Shown one piece after another: positions 1-7,165 of a DNA stretch of 21,619 bases; the stretch's first letter is position 1; the number at the start of each line of letters is the position of its first letter. Below the pieces are notes generated by a model, which was given only the letters and a program-made list of their open reading frames with translations, was not told the origin of the DNA and searched no databases. The position numbers and the translations under genes are program-made. The stretch is from Spirochaetaceae bacterium (GTDB lineage: Bacteria; Spirochaetota; Spirochaetia; SZUA-6; Bin103), in NCBI GenBank assembly GCA_028818385.1, contig JAPPNY010000133.1, positions 1 through 21,619 of the forward strand, in the 5' to 3' direction.

Positions 1-1474
1 AATCGGCGGACGCGCCTACTTTTTCTCCACTCCTGCGCGAATATGCCGGGATCAGGCGAGAGGTGGACGGCAGGAAGCCGCGCTTTGCCAGTTCCTGTTG
101 CAACCGGCCGCTCGCGGCGAGTTGCTCGATGCGCGCCCGCTGGTCCCGGCGAGAACGCCGGTCCACGGCGTGCGGGTCGCAGAGGTCATGGAGTCTCTGC
201 CGCATGCGGTCGAGCGCATCCGCGGCAACACCGCCAGCGCCGGCCAGGTCGTTCATCTCGCCCGGATCCTCAGCGAGATTGAACAGAAGCGGCGCGGATC
301 CCAGGGTCTCGATGAGCTTCCAGTCACCCTGGCGAACCGCGAAGGATGCGGCGCGGGGAAACATGTGACACTCCGCGATCGCGTGATCCGGCCGCGACGT
401 GGCGTCGTTGCGGCCGCCGGTCAGGGCGAGCCATGACGCCCCGCGCGCGAAGCCGGGCAGGCGCACGCCCACCGCCTGGCCGATCGTCGGGTACAGGTCG
501 AGCAGCGAGACGGGCTGCCGGCAGACGCGCCCGGCAGCCACGCCCGGCCCGCGGATCAACAGGGGCACCCGCAGGCTGTCCTCGTACATCGAGATCTTCC
601 CCCACGCGCCGTGCGCGCGCGCCTGCTCGCCGTGGTCGGAGGTGTAGATGATCAGCGTGTCGCCGGCCAGGCCGTTGGCGTGCACGGCATCGAGCACGCG
701 GCCGACGTGGCGGTCCACTTCCTCGATCTCCGCGTGGTACGCGCAGTGCGCCCGCGCGATCGCATCCGGATCGCCGGCATAGCCGGCCGTCCACCGGCTG
801 CGCACCCGTTCGGCTTCGGAGAGGTCCTCGAACGGCTGCAGATACTTGGGCGCCAGAGGCGTGGCCCGTTCCAGGTGGTGCCGGAAGCGCTCGGGGTCGG
901 GCCGCCACGGCGGATGCGGCTTGTAGTAGTGCACGGCCAGCACCCACGGACGGTCTGCCGAACGGCCGGACTCCAGGAAGTGCACCGCCTCCCCCGTGAT
1001 CCGTTCCTCGGTGCCGTGCGGTGCGCCCGGCGCGTCGGCAGGCTCCACCTGCCAGAACTGCTCGACCGAGCCGGGACGGGTCACCGGCGGACTGTCGCGA
1101 AACAGGCCGGTCACGTCCCAGTTCCGCCGGACCTTGACGGTCATCGGCCGCTCGACCGAGGCGGTGCCGCGTTCGGTGAAGTCCAGCTTGCCGGTCACCG
1201 CGTGCAGCACGCCGCAGTCCCGCAGGTACGTGCCCCAGTCCGACCGGCCGCCGTCGTATGGGGTCGCGTTGTCCCAGCAGCCGATCTCGTGAGCGTAGCG
1301 GCCCGCGAACCAGCTCGCCCGCGACGGCGCGCAGATCGGATACGTGCACCAGCAGGCGTCGAACCGGGTCCCCTCCTCCGCCAGCCGGTCCAGGTTCGGA
1401 GTCCGGGTCCGGCCTCCGTAGCAGCCGGCGAACTCCGCGTTGTGCTGGTCAGAAACGATGCAAACGACGTTCAC
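1..1474 (-). CDS. Sulfatase (formylglycine-dependent), 3' end cut by window edge
   Basis: Cleaves sulfate esters, probably from a carbohydrate, in the cytoplasm (no signal peptide). About 491 codons are visible, reading from GTG at 1474 to the left edge without a stop; the family is about 450-550 aa, so little should be missing. Seen: N-terminal metal site around Asp9-Gln10; the sulfatase signature with Cys48 in CAPSR followed by an AGR end, where Cys48 would be converted to formylglycine; GK at about 95-96; KPH at 185-187; and the C-terminal metal site SDHGE with Asp280-His281. After GK comes Leu-Asp rather than the more usual x-His. The GTG start overlaps the stop of the upstream RHH gene by four bases (GTGA), so its translation is probably coupled to that gene. 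Family assignment is firm; the substrate is unknown. A heparan/choline-type or other carbohydrate sulfatase cannot be distinguished. Confidence 0.93.
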   Translation of the reverse strand, partial: MNVVCIVSDQHNAEFAGCYGGRTRTPNLDRLAEEGTRFDACWCTYPICAPSRASWFAGRYAHEIGCWDNATPYDGGRSDWGTYLRDCGVLHAVTGKLDFTERGTASVERPMTVKVRRNWDVTGLFRDSPPVTRPGSVEQFWQVEPADAPGAPHGTEERITGEAVHFLESGRSADRPWVLAVHYYKPHPPWRPDPERFRHHLERATPLAPKYLQPFEDLSEAERVRSRWTAGYAGDPDAIARAHCAYHAEIEEVDRHVGRVLDAVHANGLAGDTLIIYTSDHGEQARAHGAWGKISMYEDSLRVPLLIRGPGVAAGRVCRQPVSLLDLYPTIGQAVGVRLPGFARGASWLALTGGRNDATSRPDHAIAECHMFPRAASFAVRQGDWKLIETLGSAPLLFNLAEDPGEMNDLAGAGGVAADALDRMRQRLHDLCDPHAVDRRSRRDQRARIEQLAASGRLQQELAKRGFLPSTSRLIPAYSRRSGEKVGASAD

Positions 1475-1698
1475 CCTGCATCCAATCCGACTACGTCACG
1501 TCTGACGTCATCCCAGCCCAGGACCGGATCGCTCGGATCACGCAACCGTTCCAGGGCCACGCTGAGATCGTCGATGTCCTCCAGAAATCGTTCGATCGCC
1601 TCCCGGACGAGATCGGCGCGGCTTCTGCTGAGCTCCCTGACGGCAGCGTCCAGCGCTCCGGCGAGGGCGTCCGGCAACAACACGGTAATCTGGCTCAC
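1471..1698 (-). CDS. Ribbon-helix-helix (CopG-type) antitoxin-like protein, orphan
   Basis: A 75-aa protein with the layout of an RHH DNA-binding antitoxin: a short strand (ITVLLP, residues 4-9), then helices containing RSRADLVREAIERFL, then an acidic C-terminal tail ending in a Trp-Asp-Asp segment that in relatives binds the toxin. The start is GTG at 1698, with a purine-rich GAGGACGGAG stretch a few bases upstream. RHH antitoxins normally sit directly before, and overlap, a ParE/RelE- or PIN-type toxin. Here the gene overlapping its stop by GTGA is instead a sulfatase, and no toxin frame is visible on either side. It may be an orphan antitoxin or a local repressor of the sulfatase transcription unit. 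A perfect TTGACA hexamer lies at 1737-1742 (minus strand), but the -10 region at the expected distance is poor. Confidence 0.82.
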   Translation of the reverse strand: MSQITVLLPDALAGALDAAVRELSRSRADLVREAIERFLEDIDDLSVALERLRDPSDPVLGWDDVRRDVVGLDAG

Positions 1699-1793
1699 GA
1701 CGACTCCGTCCTCAGCTCATCCCCGTAGTCACTCGATGTCAAGGCAGGTCGAGACTTCACCGGAGTCTCCCCGATCCGAATCTGCCGGTCGGC

Positions 1794-1799
1794 TATACT
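1794..1799 (+). promoter_or_regulatory. Putative -10 box (TATACT) of a leaderless gene
   Basis: TATACT matches the sigma-70 -10 consensus at five of six positions and ends exactly 9 nt before the ATG at 1809. There is no Shine-Dalgarno sequence before that ATG. A transcript started 6-8 nt after the box would begin within about three bases of the start codon. The -35 region is poor. The same 9-nt spacing recurs at 14116, 15324 and 17603. Confidence 0.5.
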
Positions 1800-1808
1800 T
1801 CGACAACG

Positions 1809-2882
1809 ATGAGCAACTTCGGAGTCGAGCGCCTGAACGACCTGCCGCAGCGGCCCTATCTTCCCGGCCCGTCGCCGCTACAGCGGATGGAACGGCTCTC
1901 GGAGCTGCTCGGCGGCCCGGACCTGCTGATCAAGCGCGACGACACGCTGCCGCTGGCGCTGGGCGGCAACAAGGTGCGCAAGCTGACGTACGTGGTGGCG
2001 GACGCCCTGGCGCAGGGCGTCGATACCCTGATCACCACCGGCGCCATCCAGTCCAACCACTGCCTGCTGACCCTGGCGGCAGCCAACCGGGAGGGCCTTG
2101 CATGCCGCCTGGTGCTGGAGGAGCGGGTCCCGGGGACCTACAACCCGGAGGCGAGCGGCAACAACTTCCTGTACCGCCTGCTGGGAGCGGAAGGCATCGA
2201 CGTCGTCGAACGCGGCGGCTCGGCGGACGGCTTGCGGCGGGCGGAGGCTGCCGCCCGCGCGGAGGGCCGCACGCCGTACGTGATACCTGGCGGAGCCTCC
2301 AATCCGCTGGGCGGGTGCGGCTACGCGTCGTGCGCCGTGGAGCTGCTGGACCAGTGCGAGGAGATGGGAGTGACCGCCGACCGGATCGTCTGTGCGTCCG
2401 GCAGCGGCGGGACCCATGCCGGCCTGGTGGCAGGGCTGCTCGCCGCCGGCTCCGGCGTCGAGGTCACCGGCATCAACGTGAGCCGGTCGCGGGCCGAACA
2501 GGAGCCGCACGTCACCGAGCTCACAGAGGCGATCCTGGCCTTCCTGGGCGTCGACGCCGCGGCCGCGGCGGATCGGGTGACCTGCCGGGACGAGTGGCTC
2601 GGCCCCGGCTACTCCCTGCCGTCCGCCGAGATGCTGGAAGCGGTCACGATGGTGGCGCGGACGCAGGGAATCGTCCTGGACCCGGTGTACACCGGCAAGG
2701 CGATGGCTGGGTTGATCGGCTTGATCCGCGGCGGCGAGTTGCACGCCGGTCAGACGGTGGTATTCCTGCACACCGGCGGCACCTCCGCCCTATTCGCCAA
2801 TCGAGGCATGTTCACCTCGGCCCTGGTGGACGCCGGCCACGACGGACGCCGGGGCGAACTGGCCGCGGCCGGCAGCCCGTGA
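1809..2882 (+). CDS. D-cysteine desulfhydrase / cysteate sulfo-lyase-type PLP enzyme
   Basis: A 357-aa fold-type II PLP enzyme of the ACC deaminase / D-cysteine desulfhydrase family; these enzymes eliminate a beta substituent and yield pyruvate and ammonia. Seen: the PLP lysine Lys55 in GGNKVRK, the QSNH motif at 81-84, Tyr294 in the PVYTGKA motif, and HTGG at 321-324. In established work on this family, ACC deaminases carry Glu after the tyrosine and Leu in the HxGG motif, while D-cysteine desulfhydrases carry Ser/Thr and Thr. Here both positions are Thr, which argues against ACC deaminase. L-cysteate sulfo-lyase (CuyA) belongs to the same family and cannot be excluded; it would release sulfite, which would suit a sulfated-compound cluster. 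The start is set by the TATACT box 9 nt upstream. It is first in the plus-strand run. Confidence 0.9.
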   Translation: MSNFGVERLNDLPQRPYLPGPSPLQRMERLSELLGGPDLLIKRDDTLPLALGGNKVRKLTYVVADALAQGVDTLITTGAIQSNHCLLTLAAANREGLACRLVLEERVPGTYNPEASGNNFLYRLLGAEGIDVVERGGSADGLRRAEAAARAEGRTPYVIPGGASNPLGGCGYASCAVELLDQCEEMGVTADRIVCASGSGGTHAGLVAGLLAAGSGVEVTGINVSRSRAEQEPHVTELTEAILAFLGVDAAAAADRVTCRDEWLGPGYSLPSAEMLEAVTMVARTQGIVLDPVYTGKAMAGLIGLIRGGELHAGQTVVFLHTGGTSALFANRGMFTSALVDAGHDGRRGELAAAGSP

Positions 2883-2958
2883 GCGGCAGCGAGCCCTGAC
2901 GAACTGGACCATCCACCTGGGTCCGCGCGCCACGCGTGCGGACCGTAGCGCCGCAGAG

Positions 2959-5265
2959 TTGATCGGCGCGGCGCTCGCCGCCGCGGGAGCAGCCAGCGGC
3001 GTTGCCACCGGAGACCGCCCGAAGGGGGACGTGGTCGTCGCCGGCACCCCGGCCAGCAACCCGTGGATCGCCGAACTGGCGCGGAGCGGCGCCGTCGACG
3101 TGTCGCCGGTGCGCCCGTCTACCCCCGAGGAGGGGTTCCACCTGCGCCTGCTGGCGGAAGGCGGCAGGCGGCTCTTGGCCGTGGCCGGCAGCGGAACGCT
3201 GGGCGTGCTCTACGGCGCGGACGAGCTGGCCGCCCGCATCGGCGAGGCCGGCACCTCCGACCTCCAGGCGCTGGAGGGGCTGGACGAGCGCGACGGCCCG
3301 CACTTCGCCCTGCGTGCATTCAAGATGGTGCCGCCGCTCCACGACGACTACGTCGCTTCACGGCGACTGAATGCCATCTACCTGCCCACCTGGATGCCGG
3401 TGGGCACCGACTTCGCCGGCATCCACGCCGGCCTGCAGGTGATGGGCGAGCTCGCCGGCGTCACGCCGGACGACTGGCCGGAGTTGCAGTGGTGGGAGCA
3501 ACGCGGCTACCGCGGCCGATTCCCGCACCTGCAGCAACCGCCGGCCGAGATCGAACGGCAGGTGGACGCGTATCGCCGCCGCCTGGCCGAGCTTCGCGGG
3601 CTGGGCGTGCGGGTGTTCCTCAGCCGCTACGAATGGGGCTTCCCGATCCTGACGCTGGCGCGCACGCATTACGCCTGTGAAGTGGTGACGGGCGCGATCG
3701 ACGCCAGCAAGGAGATCTCGCTCTGTCTGTCCTCCGAACGGATGCAGCAGATCGTGCGCCTGACGTACGAGCGCACCTTCGAGCTGTTCCCGGAGCTCTC
3801 CGGGGTCGTCGTGTACACCTCCGCGGAGGGCGGCTTCGGATCGCCGTGCGGGTGCGAACGCTGCACGGCCGCCCTGCGGCGCTACGAAGCGGATCTGCCG
3901 GCCGGCTTCCGCATCGGCGGGCCGCGCGCCGAGCGCGGCAGCTCCGCCGTGCGGTTTTTCCACACCTGGGCCTTCGATCTGGTCTACGACGCCGTGAAGC
4001 GCGTCCGGCCGGACGCCGAGGTGGTGCGCAACGTCTGGGACTTTCAGCCGATCAAGTCGCCGCTGGCGGCCGAGTACGTCGATCGCCAGACCCCGCCGGA
4101 CGTGATCTTCATGCCCTACACGGTGTCGACCGACACCAACCTGCGCGAGGATCCCAACCCGCAGATCACCCTCTGGACCGGCCGCGGCCGGCGGGTGGTT
4201 CCCAAGATGTGCCAACTGGTGGAGCTGCATCCGCGCTCCGGCTGCTTTCCCAACGACATGGTGGACCGCGTCGCCCGCTTCTACCGCGACTGGGGACGGG
4301 CGGGCGTGCACGGCGTCGTCCTGCACGGCGGCTGGCTGCCGGGCGAGCGGTTCGGCGACTACGACGCCATGGAGGACAACATCGGCTTCGGGATCAACCT
4401 CGACCTGCACTGGAGGCTGCTCTGGAATCCGTTCCGGGACGACGTGGAGCTCCTCAAGGAGCGCTGGCTGGAGCGGAACTTCGGCGCCGGAGCGCGCGAC
4501 GTGGCCGGCCGTTGCCTGCAGCGGGCCGGGCGGATCTACCGCCTGGGTCCGCAGGTCCACGTGGCCGGCGATCCGACCTACCGGGACTACCAGGGATACG
4601 CGGCCAAGGCGGACGGGGTGGGCGGCGACGCCGGATTCCTCTACCCGTTCGGATTCGACATGCTGCTCCTGAACGACAAGCTCACCCACAAGTTCCTGGC
4701 CAACCCCGCCTTCATGCACCGCGAGTTCGTCTACAACTACCAGGAGTATCCGCGCTTCCAGCGAGACCTGGCGGACGCCCTGGCTTGGCTCGGTCAGAAC
4801 GTCGGCGAGCTGGAGGAGCTGCTGGGCGCGGGCGCTCGGGACATCGACCGCCAGCGGATCTCCGCGCTGGCCGAGTGGTTTCGGGTCGAGCGACGGTTCC
4901 TGCACGGCCTCGAGCTGCTCTACCGAGGAGAGGAGCTCTACCTGATCCACGGCGCATGGGCAGAGGCGGCGGATTTCTACGGGCGTGCGCATGCCGTGCT
5001 GCGAGAGGCGCTCGTCCGCTGGGGCCGGATCGCCGTCGAGCAGGCGGTGTGGCCGTTCTCGGCCGGCGGCCACTTCTACCCCTATCGCGGCGCCCCGCCG
5101 GACCCGGAGGGGGCGTGGCTGGAGGGCGACGTCTTCGGCGTGTTCCTGCGCTGGCTCGCCGCCCGGAGCGCCGACCCGCGCGGCCCTGACGTGATCGGCA
5201 CGTACGAGTCGGGTCCCCGACACTTCCTGGCCGGCCTGCGCCGCTTTCGCTGGCCGATGGAGTGA
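2959..5265 (+). CDS. Putative alpha-glucuronidase-like glycoside hydrolase
   Basis: A large protein (768 aa from TTG at 2959) resembling the uncharacterised relatives of family 67 alpha-glucuronidases. It has an N-terminal alpha/beta domain (about residues 1-110) with a GTPASNPWI segment and a LYGADELA-type segment, then a TIM-barrel-like middle, then a mostly helical C-terminal third. At the end of a strand, a VVVYTSAEGG segment offers Glu290 as a candidate acid, followed at once by CGCERC (297-302), a CxCxxC cluster common in this type of protein. No signal peptide. The start is uncertain: the frame is open upstream across WTIHLGPRA..., which reads like the first strand of the domain, but it holds no ATG or GTG there, only CTG at 2896 and 2917. 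It lies 76 bp after the PLP gene and 72 bp before the binding protein. I cannot name its substrate. Confidence 0.8.
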   Translation: MIGAALAAAGAASGVATGDRPKGDVVVAGTPASNPWIAELARSGAVDVSPVRPSTPEEGFHLRLLAEGGRRLLAVAGSGTLGVLYGADELAARIGEAGTSDLQALEGLDERDGPHFALRAFKMVPPLHDDYVASRRLNAIYLPTWMPVGTDFAGIHAGLQVMGELAGVTPDDWPELQWWEQRGYRGRFPHLQQPPAEIERQVDAYRRRLAELRGLGVRVFLSRYEWGFPILTLARTHYACEVVTGAIDASKEISLCLSSERMQQIVRLTYERTFELFPELSGVVVYTSAEGGFGSPCGCERCTAALRRYEADLPAGFRIGGPRAERGSSAVRFFHTWAFDLVYDAVKRVRPDAEVVRNVWDFQPIKSPLAAEYVDRQTPPDVIFMPYTVSTDTNLREDPNPQITLWTGRGRRVVPKMCQLVELHPRSGCFPNDMVDRVARFYRDWGRAGVHGVVLHGGWLPGERFGDYDAMEDNIGFGINLDLHWRLLWNPFRDDVELLKERWLERNFGAGARDVAGRCLQRAGRIYRLGPQVHVAGDPTYRDYQGYAAKADGVGGDAGFLYPFGFDMLLLNDKLTHKFLANPAFMHREFVYNYQEYPRFQRDLADALAWLGQNVGELEELLGAGARDIDRQRISALAEWFRVERRFLHGLELLYRGEELYLIHGAWAEAADFYGRAHAVLREALVRWGRIAVEQAVWPFSAGGHFYPYRGAPPDPEGAWLEGDVFGVFLRWLAARSADPRGPDVIGTYESGPRHFLAGLRRFRWPME

Positions 5266-5324
5266 ATCGCCGCCGCGCTTGCCGGCCGTACGGATGGCGG
5301 ATAGGGTCATCCACTGTCCGGTTC

Positions 5325-5331
5325 AGGAGGT
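5325..5331 (+). promoter_or_regulatory. Strong Shine-Dalgarno site of the solute-binding protein gene
   Basis: AGGAGGT lies 6 nt before the ATG at 5338. It is one of the strongest ribosome-binding sites in the window and fits the high expression expected of a transporter binding protein. Confidence 0.85.
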
Positions 5332-5337
5332 AAACGC

Positions 5338-7008
5338 ATGCGTATCCGCTCCTTCCCGTACGTCGTGGTGGCCGTCGTCGCCGCCCTCGCCCTGCCGACC
5401 GCGGCGCTGGCCAATCCCTCGGCGGAGACGCCGCAGACGGCGGCCGCCGCCGAGTTGGCCGCGAACAGCTGGGAGACCGACACCAGTCCCGTGACCCTCT
5501 CGGTCTACGTCGACTCGCCCACCCAGCTACGCCTGACCACGTTCTGGGGCATCGACCCGGTGAGCGTGCGCTGGCAGGAGGACACCGGCATCGACCTGGA
5601 ATGGGTCATCGCCCCGGACGACTCGCAGGCCAAGCTCAACGTCCTGATCGCCTCCGGCGACCTGCCCGACCTCATCCACCTCAGCCAGGAGCTGCCGCAG
5701 ATCCGCCAGCTCGCCGACAACGGGCTCGCCTGGAACATCAGGGAACTGTCGGAAAGCCACGCTCCCGGCGTCTGGGACTACCTGTGGGAGCGCAACAAGC
5801 ACGTCATCGTGCACTTCCGCACCCTGTTCGATTCGATGGACCTCTTCATGGTGCCGTTCCAGCACCTGTCGCAGGACTACTTCGACAGCCCGTACGCGAT
5901 CCGCGCCTATCAGGGGACGACCGCCCAGGACGTGATCCTCGACGATGCCGGCAAGCCCAAGGTGGGTAGCACCAGCGACTACGTGGACCTGCTCCGCACG
6001 GTCAAGGCGGCGCATCCGGATCTCATCCCGGTGCAGTCTTCGCGCAACGCCAGCCCGAGCCGCGACGGCGATCCACAACTCGTGCAGTCCGCCCTGCCGA
6101 TCGCCGGACTGAGCCAGCGCTACTTCGACCTCGACGGCACCTGGGTCAAGTACTGGGAGCATCCGAACTTCGTCGCGCTCCTGACCTTCGCCAACACGCT
6201 CTACACCGAGGGACTGCTCGACCCCACCGAGTTCACCGACGCCAAGAGCGCCCTGAAGGCCAAGGGCTTCACCGGGCAGGTGTTCTCCGAGCTCTCGCAG
6301 GACGCGGACAACATGCCGCGCTGGACGACCAAGATGCAGGAGGTCCATCCGGACCGGAGCTACGTCATGCTGCCGCACTTCACGGTCGACCCGGCCACGA
6401 TGCGCTACACGACCGACGCGCTGGGCGGAGGGACCGGCGGCAGCGGCATGATGATATCGACATCGTCGAAACATCCCGACCGGGCGATCCGCTTCATCGA
6501 CTATCTCTATCAGGACGACATTCAACGGATGATCGCCTTCGGCATCGAGGGCCACGGGCACACGATGGAGGACGGCATCCCGCGCTATACGCAGCCGGCG
6601 CAGGCATCGATCGACGCGGCTACCAACGCCGCCGACTTCGGCATCTTCGCCTACAACATCTGGCGGGACGCATACTGGAGCGGGGTGCGCACGTTCACCA
6701 ACGCATCCCCGGAGCTGCAGGACATCCTGGCGACGACCAACGCCACCTACGAGGACCTCTCGTTTTACCGCGGAGCGGAGAACTTCCCGTCCAACTCCGA
6801 GGAAGTGAAGGCCTTCTCGGTGATCAAGGACTTCTATGCCACGGAGGTCATGGAGGTGATCACCAGGCCGCCCGATCAGGTCGCATCGCGCCACGCGGCG
6901 ATGGTCGAGTCGATGCACGACCTGGGGCTCGGCGTGCTGAACGCCTACTGGACCGAGCTGTTCTCCGGCAAGCTGGCGGTGCAGGAACGGTACAGCTCGG
7001 ACCTATAG
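5338..7008 (+). CDS. Extracellular carbohydrate ABC transporter solute-binding protein
   Basis: A 556-aa periplasmic binding protein of the LplA/LipO kind (family 1 solute-binding proteins of about 500-550 aa). It captures oligosaccharides outside the inner membrane and hands them to the two permeases encoded downstream. Seen: Sec signal peptide with a basic start, a hydrophobic core (residues 8-21) and a likely cut after AALA at Ala25; no cysteine follows, so it is not a lipoprotein. An early segment ADSQAKLNVLIASGDLPDLI-like region (about 85-105), typical of the family, is present. A weak TTGCCG / TAGGGT pair at 5279 and 5302 might be a promoter. A hairpin follows the stop codon and may hold its message apart from the permease message. 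It is the only exported protein in the window. Confidence 0.93.
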   Translation: MRIRSFPYVVVAVVAALALPTAALANPSAETPQTAAAAELAANSWETDTSPVTLSVYVDSPTQLRLTTFWGIDPVSVRWQEDTGIDLEWVIAPDDSQAKLNVLIASGDLPDLIHLSQELPQIRQLADNGLAWNIRELSESHAPGVWDYLWERNKHVIVHFRTLFDSMDLFMVPFQHLSQDYFDSPYAIRAYQGTTAQDVILDDAGKPKVGSTSDYVDLLRTVKAAHPDLIPVQSSRNASPSRDGDPQLVQSALPIAGLSQRYFDLDGTWVKYWEHPNFVALLTFANTLYTEGLLDPTEFTDAKSALKAKGFTGQVFSELSQDADNMPRWTTKMQEVHPDRSYVMLPHFTVDPATMRYTTDALGGGTGGSGMMISTSSKHPDRAIRFIDYLYQDDIQRMIAFGIEGHGHTMEDGIPRYTQPAQASIDAATNAADFGIFAYNIWRDAYWSGVRTFTNASPELQDILATTNATYEDLSFYRGAENFPSNSEEVKAFSVIKDFYATEVMEVITRPPDQVASRHAAMVESMHDLGLGVLNAYWTELFSGKLAVQERYSSDL

Positions 7009-7016
7009 GAATCTGT

Positions 7017-7044
7017 CGGGTTGGCCGCGCAAGCGGCCGATCCG
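7017..7044 (+). other. Intercistronic RNA hairpin with GCAA tetraloop
   Basis: A 12-bp inverted repeat (7017-7028 with 7033-7044, including two G-U pairs) closed by GCAA, a GNRA tetraloop. It starts 8 nt after the stop codon of the binding-protein gene. No T-run follows, so it is not a classical intrinsic terminator. It may protect the 3' end of the upstream message, or partly terminate, as hairpins between binding-protein and permease genes do elsewhere (for example malE-malF). Confidence 0.6.
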
Positions 7045-7053
7045 TCAGACTCC

Positions 7054-7059
7054 TATAGT
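7054..7059 (+). promoter_or_regulatory. Possible -10 box (TATAGT) for the permease genes
   Basis: TATAGT matches the -10 consensus at five of six positions and lies 10 nt before the ATG of the small ORF at 7070, just after the hairpin. No convincing -35 hexamer is found at 16-18 nt. If real, it would let the permeases be transcribed apart from the binding protein. Confidence 0.3.
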
Positions 7060-7069
7060 AGAGGAAGGG

Positions 7070-7165
7070 ATGGGCCAAAAGCGGAGCCGAAGGCGACGGT
7101 TTTGGGGCGCTGAGAGGTTGAGCGCGTCGCAGACATCGACGGATAGCTTGGACAGCGGCCGGTGA
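7070..7165 (+). CDS. Possible 31-aa leader peptide, overlapping the permease start
   Basis: ATG at 7070 is preceded directly by GAGGAAGGG, a good ribosome-binding site. The frame runs 31 codons and its TGA (7163-7165) overlaps the GTG start of the first permease in the sequence GTGA. The predicted peptide begins MGQKRSRRRRFWGAE, strongly basic with a Phe-Trp pair, and has no recognisable family. The permease GTG has no Shine-Dalgarno of its own, so reading of this small frame could deliver ribosomes to it by termination-reinitiation. An alternative is that the frame is fortuitous and the ribosome-binding site is unused. Nothing shows that the peptide itself has a role. Confidence 0.45.
   Translation: MGQKRSRRRRFWGAERLSASQTSTDSLDSGR
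7075..7105 (+). other. Possible structured RNA element inside the leader ORF
   Basis: CCAAAA (7075-7080) can pair with TTTTGG (7100-7105). Between them, GCC/GGC (7086-7088, 7092-7094) can pair with a GAA loop, with two adjacent G-A mismatches (7084/7096 and 7085/7095) and a two-pair helix between. Tandem G-A pairs are common in folded RNA motifs. It begins 3 nt after the leader ATG, so it could affect leader reading. Energy has not been calculated. Confidence 0.25.

Noticed and set aside
611..2899. 762-codon plus-strand open frame across sulfatase, RHH gene and PLP enzyme
   Set aside because: Overlaps three well-supported genes in other frames and shows no domain of its own.
3358..5310. 650-codon minus-strand open frame opposite the glucuronidase-like gene
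   Set aside because: Antisense shadow of a GC-rich gene; composition rich in Arg/Val/His/Gln repeats with no domain, while the plus frame shows clear conserved motifs.
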